A DNA stretch of 64,000 nucleotides from Polynucleobacter sp. UB-Piko-W3. GTDB taxonomy: Bacteria > Pseudomonadota > Gammaproteobacteria > Burkholderiales > Burkholderiaceae. The position numbers were made by a program, and so were the translations under genes. Of this stretch, positions 9,266-18,502 are shown piece by piece. The notes beneath the pieces were generated by a model. The model was given only the letters and a program-made list of their open reading frames with translations, made no database searches and was not told the DNA's origin. The DNA is taken from the NCBI RefSeq assembly GCF_018881635.1, contig NZ_JACVPY010000002.1, positions 153,374 through 217,373 on the forward strand. The letters run 5' to 3'. The stretch's first letter is position 1. Each line of letters opens with the position of its first letter.

Positions 9266-10236
9266 GAGGAAATGATTTCTTTCCAAGTAAGAGGCTCTGC
9301 TTTTTTCCAGAAAGCCCAAGATTTTCTATCAAGGTCTTTAGCTGTGAAGACTCGCTCGCGAGCTTTCCCTTTTGGAAAATCAATGAGCAGGACTTCATCT
9401 AATTCTTTATTACTCAGTGCGGTGCTTAATGTCGGCCATACCGATTCAGGGTTATCTAGCCAGGCAAAAGATCCTGCCGTTGGACTATTGAGTATTGTTG
9501 AATGAGAGATATTCAAGAACTTGGCCAATCCAGCCAATAAGGGGTGTGAGCCATACAGATGATTCGATTGCAAAATTATCTGCGGTGCTTGTACATCGCT
9601 CAATTTACCAATGCCGCTAATCCATAAGGAGTTGATGCTTGGCATGCCACGTTGCTCGCGTTCTTCGTTCACTGGGTGAATATGCCACAGCATCTGAATT
9701 TCATTTTGAAGTTTGCGCCAACGCTTTGCCATACCCTCTTGATTAGTATCGCGTGGCATCCACCAGTCAATATTGCGGCCATGTGCTTGATCGATGCTAT
9801 AGCTCTCTAAGCTTGTAAATGGACCTGCTGGAACGAACCAGTAATACTGCCCATGGAGCAGAATTGAACTTTGAAAATCTTCTTCAATAAAGGGGAGGGC
9901 AGCCTTCAGAAGTTCGGTGGATTCAGTTTGTGTCAAATCGATCTGGTTTTGCCCCATCAAAATGAGGTGATCACGCGTAGCATGAAGATGCACTGGTTGT
10001 AGGCAGGCGATGACTTCAGACGGGCTTACGACTTGAGATGTTTGTCCTAAAAGTAGAACTGGAGCTAGCGGTACAAGCTTTCCTAGTAAAAAACGTTCAT
10101 GAGGCAGCCCCTGAACTGGACGATCACCCATTGCCTGCTCTTCCTTGGAGTCAAGGGCATCCTCACCTGGCAATAGGAGGGTAAAGCGCCGTAGAGCGTT
10201 CTGAGCGCTTAGGGAGGATGTGGGGTTTGCAGTCAT
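9262..10236 (-). CDS. RpfE-like protein, phosphoglycerate-mutase-related family
   Basis: A protein of about 324 residues of a poorly characterised family found next to recJ in beta- and xanthomonad gammaproteobacteria, often annotated as an RpfE-type regulatory protein or cofactor-independent phosphoglycerate-mutase-like protein. Visible family-like segments are LMGQNQIDLTQ, WWMPRDTNQEG, RRWRKLQNEIQMLWHIHPVN-like (KRWRKLQNEIQMLWHIHPVN) and a SLWISGIGKL stretch. I see no signal peptide or membrane segment. Its role is unknown; in Xanthomonas the rpf region concerns virulence-factor regulation, but there is no rpfF/C/G here, so that should not be transferred. The stop overlaps the recJ ATG (ATGA), so the two are translationally coupled. 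An alternative ATG lies at 10257. Confidence 0.7.
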   Translation of the reverse strand: MTANPTSSLSAQNALRRFTLLLPGEDALDSKEEQAMGDRPVQGLPHERFLLGKLVPLAPVLLLGQTSQVVSPSEVIACLQPVHLHATRDHLILMGQNQIDLTQTESTELLKAALPFIEEDFQSSILLHGQYYWFVPAGPFTSLESYSIDQAHGRNIDWWMPRDTNQEGMAKRWRKLQNEIQMLWHIHPVNEEREQRGMPSINSLWISGIGKLSDVQAPQIILQSNHLYGSHPLLAGLAKFLNISHSTILNSPTAGSFAWLDNPESVWPTLSTALSNKELDEVLLIDFPKGKARERVFTAKDLDRKSWAFWKKAEPLTWKEIISS

Positions 10237-10303
10237 TTCCCTGATTTTATGTGGCATTTAAGTATTCCATCGGTTTGTCTTGGTAATTCACTAAACTGTG
10301 GCT

Positions 10304-11566
10304 ATGTTGAGACTTCCTATCGAGTTAGAAATTGGCCTGCGCTACACCCGCTCCAAGCGTCGTAAGACGGTGGGTAAGCGTGATGGCTTCCTGTCTTTCA
10401 TTTCTGGGATTTCTACCGCTGGTATCGCCCTAGGCGTTGCCTCCCTCATCGTGGTCCTCTCTGTCATGAATGGTTTCCAAAAGGAAGTTCGTGACCGTAT
10501 GCTATCCGTGCTCTCCCATGTAGAAATTACAGCACCAGAAGGATTGGCGAACTGGGAGCCGCTTGCTCTGAAGGTTGCTACACAACCCCATGTAGTAGGT
10601 GTTGCGCCAATGGTTAGCTCTCAAGGTTTGCTTAGCCGTGAAAATATTATGCGCGGCGTCTCTATCCGAGGTATCTTGCCTAGTGAAGAAGGAAAGGTTT
10701 CTGATCTGCCAAAACAATTTGTTGCTGGCAGTATTGATGATCTCAAGCCGGGAAGTTTTGGTGTTGTCCTAGGCGCTCAACTTGCAGCCCTTGTTGGCGC
10801 GCATGTTGGCGATCGCGTCAATCTTATTGTTCCTGAGAGTGATTTAACACCGGCTGGTGCAATGCCAAGAATGCGTACATTACAAGTCGTTGGCATTGTC
10901 GATAGTGGACATTACGAGTACGACAGCTCCTTAGCGATCATGCATTGGAAAGATGCAGCCGCCTTGTTGCGCCTTCGTGATCCCTCTGGCTTGCGTGTGA
11001 AGATAGATGATATGCAGCGTGCACCTGAGATAGCCAATCAATTAGCTGCTGTAGTACCCCAAGCAATGTGGGTAACTGATTGGTCACGTTCAAATCGCAA
11101 TTGGTTTGCTGCAGTTCAAACTGAAAAGAAGATGATGTTCATCATTCTGACTTTGATTATTGCGGTAGCAGCATTTAATCTCGTATCTACTTTAGTAATG
11201 ACTGTTAATGAGAAGCAGGCTGACATTGCCATTTTGAGAACGATGGGTGCGAGCCCTGGTTTGATTCAAAGAATATTTTTAATTCAAGGGCTGGCAATTG
11301 GTATCCTTGGTTCCTTGGCGGGCGTTGGCTTAGGTTTGTTGATTGCGCTCAATATTGATGTCATTGTTCCTGCCATAGAAGCGATCTTCCGAGTGCGCTT
11401 CTTGCCACGCGAGATCTACTTTATTAGTGAATTACCTTCGGATGTCAGATTAAGTGATGTAGTCACTGTAGGTTTGATGGCATTTGGCCTATCGGTGTTA
11501 GCTACCCTCTATCCAAGTAGACGTGCTGCCAAAGTACAGCCTGCGGAGGCCTTGCGATATGAATGA
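10304..11566 (+). CDS. lolC: Lipoprotein-releasing ABC transporter permease LolC/LolE (LolF-like)
   Basis: A permease of about 420 residues of the LolCDE system, which extracts outer-membrane lipoproteins from the inner membrane and hands them to LolA. It has the classical topology: one membrane segment near residues 25-50 after a basic cytoplasmic start, a large periplasmic MacB-like domain (about 50-260), and three C-terminal membrane segments in an FtsX domain ([20 protein letters not shown]). Only one permease gene accompanies lolD here, so the transporter may be a homodimer (LolF type). A GTG at 10298 is an alternative start six bases upstream; neither has a clear ribosome site. It overlaps lolD by 8 bases. 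Confidence 0.93.
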   Translation: MLRLPIELEIGLRYTRSKRRKTVGKRDGFLSFISGISTAGIALGVASLIVVLSVMNGFQKEVRDRMLSVLSHVEITAPEGLANWEPLALKVATQPHVVGVAPMVSSQGLLSRENIMRGVSIRGILPSEEGKVSDLPKQFVAGSIDDLKPGSFGVVLGAQLAALVGAHVGDRVNLIVPESDLTPAGAMPRMRTLQVVGIVDSGHYEYDSSLAIMHWKDAAALLRLRDPSGLRVKIDDMQRAPEIANQLAAVVPQAMWVTDWSRSNRNWFAAVQTEKKMMFIILTLIIAVAAFNLVSTLVMTVNEKQADIAILRTMGASPGLIQRIFLIQGLAIGILGSLAGVGLGLLIALNIDVIVPAIEAIFRVRFLPREIYFISELPSDVRLSDVVTVGLMAFGLSVLATLYPSRRAAKVQPAEALRYE

Positions 11567-12266
11567 GACTATGAGTAATCAAGAGAATGTAGTTCTGATG
11601 GCTCGGGGTTTAGCGAAGACCTACGGTCAGGGCCCTACAGCGGTAGAAGTGCTTAAGGCGATTGATTTAGACGTCACCCCTTCAGAGAAGGTGGCCATTG
11701 TTGGCTCATCTGGTTCTGGCAAAAGTACCTTATTACATCTCTTAGGTGGCCTAGATACCCCAAGCGCAGGCTCAGTCGTTCTTACAGGCTCAAATTTAAA
11801 TCAGCTATCTATCAAAAAATTAGATCAATTGCGCAATCAAAGCCTGGGCTTTATTTATCAGTTCCATCATCTTTTAGATGAATTTAGTGCGGTTGAGAAC
11901 GTCGCCTTGCCATTGCGTATTCGTGGCTTGGATAATGATGCTTCCATGGAACGTGCTAGCAAGATGCTTAAAGCGGTTGGTTTAGCTGCACGTGAGCTAC
12001 ATACGCCCGGTGAGCTCTCTGGTGGAGAGCGCCAACGTGTAGCAGTTGCAAGGGCTCTAGTAGGCAATCCTGCATGTGTATTGGCGGACGAACCAACTGG
12101 TAACTTAGATACCGAAACTGCTGATGGTGTATTTGATTTGATGTTAGAAATCGCTCGCGATCAGGGTACTGCCTTTGTGATCGTGACGCATGATCCAATT
12201 CGTGCCAAACGTTGTGATCGTATTTTGCATTTAGAGCGCGGAGTATTAAAGACTTTTTCTCAATGA
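11559..12266 (+). CDS. lolD: Lipoprotein-releasing system ATP-binding protein LolD
   Basis: A 235-residue ABC ATPase with Walker [11 protein letters not shown]-loop region [17 protein letters not shown] (the LLDEF form is typical of LolD), signature [15 protein letters not shown], Walker [13 protein letters not shown] and the H-loop VTHD. It powers lipoprotein extraction by the LolC-type permease. I chose the ATG at 11559 because a GGAGG site (11545-11549) lies nine bases upstream and the start overlaps the lolC stop; an in-frame start at 11523 lies inside lolC and adds non-family residues. The stop overlaps tatD as ATGA. Confidence 0.95.
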   Translation: MNETMSNQENVVLMARGLAKTYGQGPTAVEVLKAIDLDVTPSEKVAIVGSSGSGKSTLLHLLGGLDTPSAGSVVLTGSNLNQLSIKKLDQLRNQSLGFIYQFHHLLDEFSAVENVALPLRIRGLDNDASMERASKMLKAVGLAARELHTPGELSGGERQRVAVARALVGNPACVLADEPTGNLDTETADGVFDLMLEIARDQGTAFVIVTHDPIRAKRCDRILHLERGVLKTFSQ

Positions 12267-13132
12267 TCATGGGAACAACGCTTCCCATGTGGATCGATAC
12301 CCATTGTCATCTAGATGCACCTGAGTTTGAGCGTACCTTGCCCGAAGTCATTCAGACTGCCTTAGATAAAAATGTCCAGGCAATTCTATTACCTGCCGTC
12401 AAAGCAGGTGATTGCCAGCATGTTCGTGAACTTGCCAAAGAATATAGTCAATTAATTCCAGGCTTAGTCTATACACTCGGCATTCATCCTTTGTATACCA
12501 ATCAAGCGCAAGAAGCTGATATTAATATTCTTGAGCAAGAGATTACTTTATCTCTTTCTGACCGCAGATTTGTTGGTATCGGCGAGATAGGACTGGATTA
12601 TTTTGTGGAAGGCTTAGATCCACATAAGCAAGAATATTTTTTTAATGCGCAGTTAGATTTAGCGCAAAATTTTCAGCTGCCAGTCATTTTGCATGTGCGT
12701 CGATCTCAAGATGCCATTCTGAAGTCTCTTAGACGCCGCAAACTTCCAGGGGGAATTGCACATGCATTTAATGGTAGTTTTCAGCAGGCAGAGCAGTTTA
12801 TTGAATTGGGTTTTAAGTTAGGATTTGGTGGCGCCGCTACTTATGAGCGTGCACTACAAATTCGTAGGCTTTTAACTGAGTTACCACTCGATAGTATCGT
12901 CACAGAAACTGATTCTCCTGATATTCCACCGGCATGGTTGAGGGAAGAGGGAATTGCATTTAACGAGCCTGCCTTTGTGACTCGGATTGCTAAGGAATTG
13001 GCCACTATTCGTGGTATTACTGATTCTGAATTTGCTGATGCTGTTTGGCGTAATGCTATGCAGGTATTGCCGCGTTGGTCAGCGCTCTATTCTTATAAAG
13101 TAATTTCTGACGGATCGATTGGCAAAGTTTGA
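12263..13132 (+). CDS. tatD: TatD-family metal-dependent hydrolase (DNase)
   Basis: A 289-residue TIM-barrel amidohydrolase with the TatD metal-site motifs: WIDTHCHLD near the start (H-x-H), [23 protein letters not shown] and [10 protein letters not shown]. Members cut single-stranded DNA 3'-5' and are linked to DNA repair. The ATG at 12263 overlaps the lolD stop by four bases; an ATG at 12287, directly before the WIDTHCHLD motif, is an equally plausible start. This closes a lolC-lolD-tatD operon. A 178-base spacer with no gene follows, containing only a weak inverted repeat. Confidence 0.92.
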   Translation: MIMGTTLPMWIDTHCHLDAPEFERTLPEVIQTALDKNVQAILLPAVKAGDCQHVRELAKEYSQLIPGLVYTLGIHPLYTNQAQEADINILEQEITLSLSDRRFVGIGEIGLDYFVEGLDPHKQEYFFNAQLDLAQNFQLPVILHVRRSQDAILKSLRRRKLPGGIAHAFNGSFQQAEQFIELGFKLGFGGAATYERALQIRRLLTELPLDSIVTETDSPDIPPAWLREEGIAFNEPAFVTRIAKELATIRGITDSEFADAVWRNAMQVLPRWSALYSYKVISDGSIGKV

Positions 13133-13310
13133 ACGACCACTATTGCGATGCAATAATTTTTCCATTAGATAAAAAGTAGGCACTTAAAGTTGTCTTTCTT
13201 TTCTTCATCAGTAAAAGTAAGGGGAACTACTAACAATTCAATAAAAGAGGCTTTAGGTCTCTTCTAGTTGGTTTATATTAATTAGCAAATGATTCTCCTT
13301 GGGGGTGTAG

Positions 13311-14381
13311 ATGAATGCTCTGATGCCAAAGTTGCAATTACCTAAAGCGATTACTGGGCCCGCCGCATGGAATGGCCAGGAGTTGCAAAAGGATACGTCC
13401 TGGATACTAGAGTGGACTCAAGATGAAATTCGCGAGCTTATAGAGGCGGGGAGTTATTTTTTATCACTGAATAAGCCCTTAGAGCAGATTTCTCCAAAAT
13501 ACTTCCCATTGGCTTCTTTATCCAAAAAGATAAAAGAATTTTCAAATGAATTACTGTTTGGACGCGGTTTTTTGTTGATCAGAGGATTGCCGGTTGATCA
13601 GCTAGACCTTAAATTGTCTGCCACCATTTATCTTGGCATTGGCTCTCATATTGGAAGTTTGCGTAGCAGTAATGCAAAGGGGCATTTGTTGGGGCATGTG
13701 AAAGATCAAGGGGTTGATATTAAGAATAAAGATGTCCGTTTTTATCAAACCAATAAAAAATTAGACTTTCATACCGACTCTGCAGATTTGGTGGCCTTGC
13801 TTTGTCTTCAAAAAGCTAAGTCAGGAGGAGAATCCTATATTGCCAGTTCTATTAGCTTATATAACGAAGTTGCACTGAGGCGCCCAGATCTAGTAGAGGC
13901 GTTATTTATGCCCTATCCAACCGATAGAAGAGGTGAGATTCCAGATGGCTATGAGCCCTGGTATAGCATGCCCATTTTTACTTGGTTCGAAGATCAGTTA
14001 ACTTGCACCTATATACGTCAATATATTGACTCAGCTCAAAATAACTTTCCAGATGCTCCAAGACTAAAGCGTGAGCAGGTTGATGTGATGGACTTAATGG
14101 ATGAAATATTGGCCGAGAGAAAAGTTGTATTGTCTATGGAGTTTGAGCCTGGCGATATTCAAATATTAAATAACCATCTAATACTTCATTCAAGAAGTGA
14201 TTTTGAAAATTGGCCTGAGCCTGAACGTCATCGTCATTTACTGAGGTTATGGATTGCTCCCAATAATGCTCGGTCACTTCCTGAGTACTATATTCCGCGT
14301 TGGGGGTCAACGACAAAGGGTGATCGCGGTGGAATTATTGTTCCAGGTACTCAACTCAGTGTTGAGCTTAATTCGCTTTAA
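13311..14381 (+). CDS. TauD/TfdA-type Fe(II)/2-oxoglutarate dioxygenase
   Basis: A 356-residue enzyme of the TauD/TfdA fold. The iron-binding facial triad is visible: H154 and D156 in LDFHTDSADL, and H293 in NHLILHSRSDF. R312 in HRHLLRLWIA is the expected 2-oxoglutarate ligand. The family hydroxylates small organic substrates using O2 and 2-oxoglutarate; the substrate here is unknown. Taurine is not indicated, since no ssuABC/tauABC-type genes lie nearby. The next gene encodes a Bug-type periplasmic binding protein, so uptake and oxidation of a shared organic acid is a reasonable guess. A GGGGGTG site lies just before the ATG. The pair lies between tatD and comEC and looks like an accessory insertion. 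Confidence 0.88.
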   Translation: MNALMPKLQLPKAITGPAAWNGQELQKDTSWILEWTQDEIRELIEAGSYFLSLNKPLEQISPKYFPLASLSKKIKEFSNELLFGRGFLLIRGLPVDQLDLKLSATIYLGIGSHIGSLRSSNAKGHLLGHVKDQGVDIKNKDVRFYQTNKKLDFHTDSADLVALLCLQKAKSGGESYIASSISLYNEVALRRPDLVEALFMPYPTDRRGEIPDGYEPWYSMPIFTWFEDQLTCTYIRQYIDSAQNNFPDAPRLKREQVDVMDLMDEILAERKVVLSMEFEPGDIQILNNHLILHSRSDFENWPEPERHRHLLRLWIAPNNARSLPEYYIPRWGSTTKGDRGGIIVPGTQLSVELNSL

Positions 14382-14412
14382 AAAACTTAAAATCTACTTT
14401 GGGTGTGATGAT

Positions 14413-15429
14413 ATGTTCAATGATCTGCGTAGGATAATAAATAATGCTGTGAGTCTGAAGTTTGCATCTTGTGGACTCATTTTTGTAGCTTTAAATTCTG
14501 TCTCAGTGGGTCTTAGTGCTCAAGGCTACCCGTCTAAACCAATTACTTTAATTGCCCCCTATACTGCGGGCGGAGATAGCGATTTTTCTGGTAGAAACTT
14601 GGCATCAGTTGCGACCAAGTTGATGAACCAACCTTTGATTGTTCAAAATATTGTCGGCGCATCAGGAACCATTGGTTCACTGAAGGTTCGGAATAGCCCG
14701 CCCGATGGCTATACCTTATTGATCTCCCGAGTTGGCTCTCAGGCTATTGTGCCTGCGCTCGATAGTAAAACTCCTTATAAGTGGAATGATTTTACTTTTA
14801 TCAGTTTGTTGGATTTAAATCCTATGGTGTGTGTTGTTAAAAGCGATTCACCTTATAAAAATATGAGGGATCTACTCGGGGCCCTTCGATCCGATCCAGG
14901 TAAGCTCAACTATGCAACTGCTGGCCCAGGCACTTCTCAGCATTTATCGGTTGAGATCTTACTAAATGCAGCTAACTTACCTTCTTCAGCAGCTGCAATG
15001 ATTCCTTATAAGAGCGCTGGGGAAAGTAGCGCTGCCTTACTCGGAAATCAAGTCGATTTTGTTTGCAACACGATGACCACCTTGGCTGGCCAAATTAAAG
15101 GTGGGAGTATGCGCGGCTTAATGGTATCTACACCAGACAGGTTGAAAGATTTCCCTGATATCCCTTCTAGTCGTGAGTTGGGATTAAATCAATTCGAGCA
15201 GGCAACAGGGTGGAGTGGTTTATTTGGTCCGCCGGGTTTGCCTCAAGATGTAGTAGATAAGTGGGTTGAAGTTCTGAAGAAAGTAGCTCAAGATCCCGCA
15301 TGGGAGAATGCTAATAAAACAGCGGGTGCGATAGCCGCTATTCGGTCTCCAGCTGAAACCGACCAATTTGTGAAGCAACAAGTTCTTCTTTACGAAAGAC
15401 TCGGCACCAATTTGGGTTTACGTAAATAG
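14413..15429 (+). CDS. Bug/TctC-family periplasmic solute-binding protein
   Basis: A 338-residue secreted receptor of the tripartite tricarboxylate transporter (Bug) family. An N-terminal hydrophobic signal peptide (about residues 10-34) precedes the typical opening YPSKPITLIAPYTAGGDSD, followed by LNYATAGPGTSQHLSVE and a C-terminal WSGLFGPPGLPQDVVDKW block. These proteins bind carboxylates or related small molecules in the periplasm. No tctA/tctB membrane genes are nearby, which is common for this greatly expanded family in Burkholderiales. The ATG at 14413 is chosen because it lies directly before the signal peptide; an in-frame start at 14254 overlaps the dioxygenase gene by 128 bases. It is likely co-transcribed with the dioxygenase gene 31 bases upstream. 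Confidence 0.88.
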   Translation: MFNDLRRIINNAVSLKFASCGLIFVALNSVSVGLSAQGYPSKPITLIAPYTAGGDSDFSGRNLASVATKLMNQPLIVQNIVGASGTIGSLKVRNSPPDGYTLLISRVGSQAIVPALDSKTPYKWNDFTFISLLDLNPMVCVVKSDSPYKNMRDLLGALRSDPGKLNYATAGPGTSQHLSVEILLNAANLPSSAAAMIPYKSAGESSAALLGNQVDFVCNTMTTLAGQIKGGSMRGLMVSTPDRLKDFPDIPSSRELGLNQFEQATGWSGLFGPPGLPQDVVDKWVEVLKKVAQDPAWENANKTAGAIAAIRSPAETDQFVKQQVLLYERLGTNLGLRK

Positions 15430-15546
15430 CTTTCTGGCTTACAGGCAACCGGTGGGCCGGGAGAAATTGGCTGCGCAGTAATTCTATTGCTGTTTTAGTC
15501 ATCTCTCTGCGCTGGCAATTCACGCTTAAGCAAGCCTCTTAAGCTC

Positions 15547-18021
15547 TTGCGCTTAGCGATTACGGCGTTCATCGCCGGGGGATCATTCCTATTCTTTTTG
15601 CCAAAGTTACCCCTGTATTGGATGTCAGTATGTTTTCTGCTTGGAATGATTTTTTTATTCCTCGCCTATATTGGAAAACCACAAAGTCATTTTCGTAAAT
15701 TAGCAATTTTTGCTTTCGTATTCGTGCTGGGCTTTGCTTGGAATGCCCGCTATGCTGAGAATCGATTACACAATATCCTTTCTCCAGAAATGGAAGGTAA
15801 AGAATTAACAATAGAAGGGCGAGTAGCTGCGCTTCCTCAAGGAAATTCAGGGGGTGCTAAGTTTGCATTTGAAGTAGATGACGTAACAGGTGCACTTCCT
15901 TGGCGAATCTATTTAAGTTGGCAGCCTGCCTGGAGAAGCCCGCAAGCAATCCCTGAGATTGTTCCGGGACAACGCTGGAAGCTAAAAGTAAAACTCAAGC
16001 GTCCTTATGGATCTCTCAATCCCTATACCTTTGATTTTGAGCGGTGGTCCTTTCATCAGGACTTTGGGGCAAGTGGCTCAGTGCGATCAGGAGAATTACT
16101 CTCAGCTAGAGATATCGGTCTCACAGACTTTGAGCTGCGCATAGAATTAGCGCGCTGGGAGTTACGTAAAAAAATTCAATCTATGTTGCCGGCAGATGCT
16201 CGCTATGCAGGCGTGATGATTGCCCTGGTAATGGGTGATCAAAATGCGATTGAACAGGATGACTGGCGGATATTTAATGCTACTGGTATTGGCCATTTGA
16301 TTTCTATATCAGGGCTACATGTGACGATGTTGGCTGGCGTTGGCGCATCTATCGTAGCCTTTATTTGGCGACGCCGATTTTGGCCTCTATTAATTCCTGT
16401 TGGCAAGGTTGCTGCAATCGCTGGATTTCTGACGGCATTTATTTATGCTTGGTTGGCGGGCTTTCAGATACCTGCGCAAAGAACGATGTATATGGTTGGT
16501 GTAGTGGCATATGCACTATGGTCTGGCAGAAACCCGAGATCTTTTGATATTTGGTGGTGGGCATTAGCTTTTGTTCTACTGATTGATCCAATGGCACCTT
16601 ACACCCCGGGCTTTTGGTTGTCGTTTGGTGCGGTTGCTGCCATTCTATTTGCGATGGGAAATTCATCAGGCCTACTCGGCATACCTACTGGCAAAGAATT
16701 AGAAGTTCATTGGATTTATCGCATAACTCAAGCCTTACGTGAAGCCTGTCGAGTACAAGCAGTTGTCACGATTGCATTACTCCCATTCACTTTGTATTGG
16801 TTCTATCAAGTATCTGTAGTCTCCCCCTTAGCGAATGCCTTTGCAATTCCCTTAGTGAGTTATGTTGTGACACCCTTAGCTATAGCTGGAGCATTGTTAC
16901 CAGAATTTATTGGTAGGTGGCTTATATTGCTAGCCCATATGGCAATGGAGTGGCTAGCAATTGCGCTTGATTGGATGGCTAGTTGGAATTGGTCGGTAGT
17001 ATGGGCACCTCAGCCAGAGTGGTGGGTCTTATCTCTATCTGGCATTGGAATTATTTATGCCATACGCCCAGGCAGTTTGATCGATGATTGGAAAATACGT
17101 GCTTTAGCTTTAGCTCTATCCATCCCTTTATTCATTCCGCTTCTTAGCCTCTCTATCTCCAATCCTACTGCTTTAGCTGAGGGCGAATTCAGGGCAACCG
17201 TTCTGGATATTGGCCAGGGTACGGCAGTCTTACTTGAGACAGCAAATAAGAAATTACTCTATGACACTGGACCCATTCAAGGGAAGAAGGATGATGCGGG
17301 GCAGCGCGTGATTCTGCCTTATTTGCGTGGCAGGGGTATTGATCAAATAGATCGCATGGTGATTAGTCACAGTGATAGCGATCATGTGGGCGGCGCTGCT
17401 ACCTTACTAAAGCAAATTCAGTTTGATTCTATGATGGGTTCATTGCCTAGTAATAATCTTTTGCTCCAAAATCTTCAGGCTAGAAAAGTTCTAAGCATCC
17501 CTTGTCGGTTCGGGCAGCGTTGGATTTGGGATCGCGTTGAGTTCACAGTGTGGCACCCAAGCGAAGATACACTTTTTGAGGATCAATATTCTAGGAAGCC
17601 AAATGAAATGAGTTGCGTATTGGAGGTTCGTAACCAAAATGCTTCTTTCTGGTTAACTGGTGATGTAGAAAAGCAAGCTGAGGCTGAGATGGTGGAGCGG
17701 CTTAATTACTCAAGACTTGCAGAGATGGGCGATAAGCAACTCATTTTCATGGCACCACACCATGGTAGTAAAACCTCTTCATCCCTCGACTTGCTCAAGA
17801 GCTTGAAGCCTTATCAGGCTTTTGCACAAAATGGCTACCGTAATCGCTATGGCCATCCACACCCTACTGTGAGTGCGCGATACCAAGATTTAAATATTCC
17901 GTTTTATCAAACGCCCATCACGGGCGCTCAAATCTGGACATTTAAAAACCATACTCAGCCTTCGACACAATTTTGGCGGCATGATATAAATCGTCTATGG
18001 CATCGGAGTATTAAGGAATAA
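15547..18021 (+). CDS. comEC: DNA internalization channel protein ComEC/Rec2
   Basis: An 824-residue polytopic membrane protein. Two or three N-terminal membrane segments are followed by an extracytoplasmic DUF4131/OB region, the Competence channel domain with many membrane segments (about 210-520, opening with GIGHLISISGLHVTMLAG), and a C-terminal metallo-beta-lactamase-like domain (about 545-790) with HSDSDHVGG and PHHGSKTSS. It forms the inner-membrane channel for single-stranded DNA during natural transformation. The start is TTG at 15547; no ATG or GTG occurs upstream in the open frame back to 15499, and no clear ribosome site is visible, so the start is uncertain. The 117 bases before it hold nothing recognisable. 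Confidence 0.95.
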   Translation: MRLAITAFIAGGSFLFFLPKLPLYWMSVCFLLGMIFLFLAYIGKPQSHFRKLAIFAFVFVLGFAWNARYAENRLHNILSPEMEGKELTIEGRVAALPQGNSGGAKFAFEVDDVTGALPWRIYLSWQPAWRSPQAIPEIVPGQRWKLKVKLKRPYGSLNPYTFDFERWSFHQDFGASGSVRSGELLSARDIGLTDFELRIELARWELRKKIQSMLPADARYAGVMIALVMGDQNAIEQDDWRIFNATGIGHLISISGLHVTMLAGVGASIVAFIWRRRFWPLLIPVGKVAAIAGFLTAFIYAWLAGFQIPAQRTMYMVGVVAYALWSGRNPRSFDIWWWALAFVLLIDPMAPYTPGFWLSFGAVAAILFAMGNSSGLLGIPTGKELEVHWIYRITQALREACRVQAVVTIALLPFTLYWFYQVSVVSPLANAFAIPLVSYVVTPLAIAGALLPEFIGRWLILLAHMAMEWLAIALDWMASWNWSVVWAPQPEWWVLSLSGIGIIYAIRPGSLIDDWKIRALALALSIPLFIPLLSLSISNPTALAEGEFRATVLDIGQGTAVLLETANKKLLYDTGPIQGKKDDAGQRVILPYLRGRGIDQIDRMVISHSDSDHVGGAATLLKQIQFDSMMGSLPSNNLLLQNLQARKVLSIPCRFGQRWIWDRVEFTVWHPSEDTLFEDQYSRKPNEMSCVLEVRNQNASFWLTGDVEKQAEAEMVERLNYSRLAEMGDKQLIFMAPHHGSKTSSSLDLLKSLKPYQAFAQNGYRNRYGHPHPTVSARYQDLNIPFYQTPITGAQIWTFKNHTQPSTQFWRHDINRLWHRSIKE

Positions 18022-18061
18022 TCCTTAAGCCCCCAGTGAATTTAGTAAAAAGGTGAGGAAT

Positions 18062-18433
18062 ATGAATAAGCTATTTGCATTAGCTTCTTTAGTAGTCGTT
18101 ACGGCAGTCGGTTGCGCTGGTGCTGATGTTCGCCCAATTGTTGATATGAAGGGTGTTAATGAGGCCGCTTATGAGAAGGATTTGCAAGAGTGTCAGGCAT
18201 ACGCCAAAGAGCAGTCTGGCATGGGTGAGACTGCCGCAAAAGGTGCTGGTGCAGGAGCTGTAGTTGGCGGCTTACTTGGGCTTGTTGCGGGCGGCAATAA
18301 GACAGGTATCGTTCAAGCAGCTGGTGCTGGTGCAGTACTTGGTGGAGCTGGCGGTGCATTTAGCGGCAATCAAGCTCAAGAGGCTGTTGTTAAGCGCTGT
18401 TTAAGTGGCAGAGGTTATCGGGTTCTGAATTAA
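18062..18433 (+). CDS. Small glycine-zipper outer-membrane lipoprotein-like protein
   Basis: A 123-residue protein with a signal peptide ending in VTAVGC, a probable but imperfect lipobox. A cysteine-containing stretch follows (LQECQAYAKEQ), then two glycine-zipper segments (GAGAGAVVGGLLGLVAGG and GAGAVLGGAGGAFSG) of the YMGG/Gly-zipper type, and a short C-terminal region with KRCLSGRGYRVLN. Such proteins insert in or associate with the outer membrane; the specific role is unknown. The ATG at 18062 has an AAGGTGAGGA ribosome site just upstream, so it is preferred over the GTG at 18053. Confidence 0.75.
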   Translation: MNKLFALASLVVVTAVGCAGADVRPIVDMKGVNEAAYEKDLQECQAYAKEQSGMGETAAKGAGAGAVVGGLLGLVAGGNKTGIVQAAGAGAVLGGAGGAFSGNQAQEAVVKRCLSGRGYRVLN

Positions 18434-18502
18434 AACCCTTTAATATAGGGCGGGGCTATAGTCGCTTAATAGTATGATTTCCGGACTTAAGGGGATTTAG
18501 AT

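Noticed and set aside
9266-9319. Longer RecJ start at 9319
   Set aside because: It would overlap the upstream gene by 58 bases; the ATG at 9265 forms an ATGA overlap and begins the family's usual N-terminus.
13140-13310. Imperfect inverted repeat AAGAGG...TCTCTT after tatD as a terminator
   Set aside because: The stem is short and mismatched, and no T run follows.
13311-14381. Taurine dioxygenase as the specific function
   Set aside because: Only the general TauD/TfdA fold and metal ligands are visible; no taurine transport or sulfonate context lies next to it, and the sulfite module is 9 kb away.
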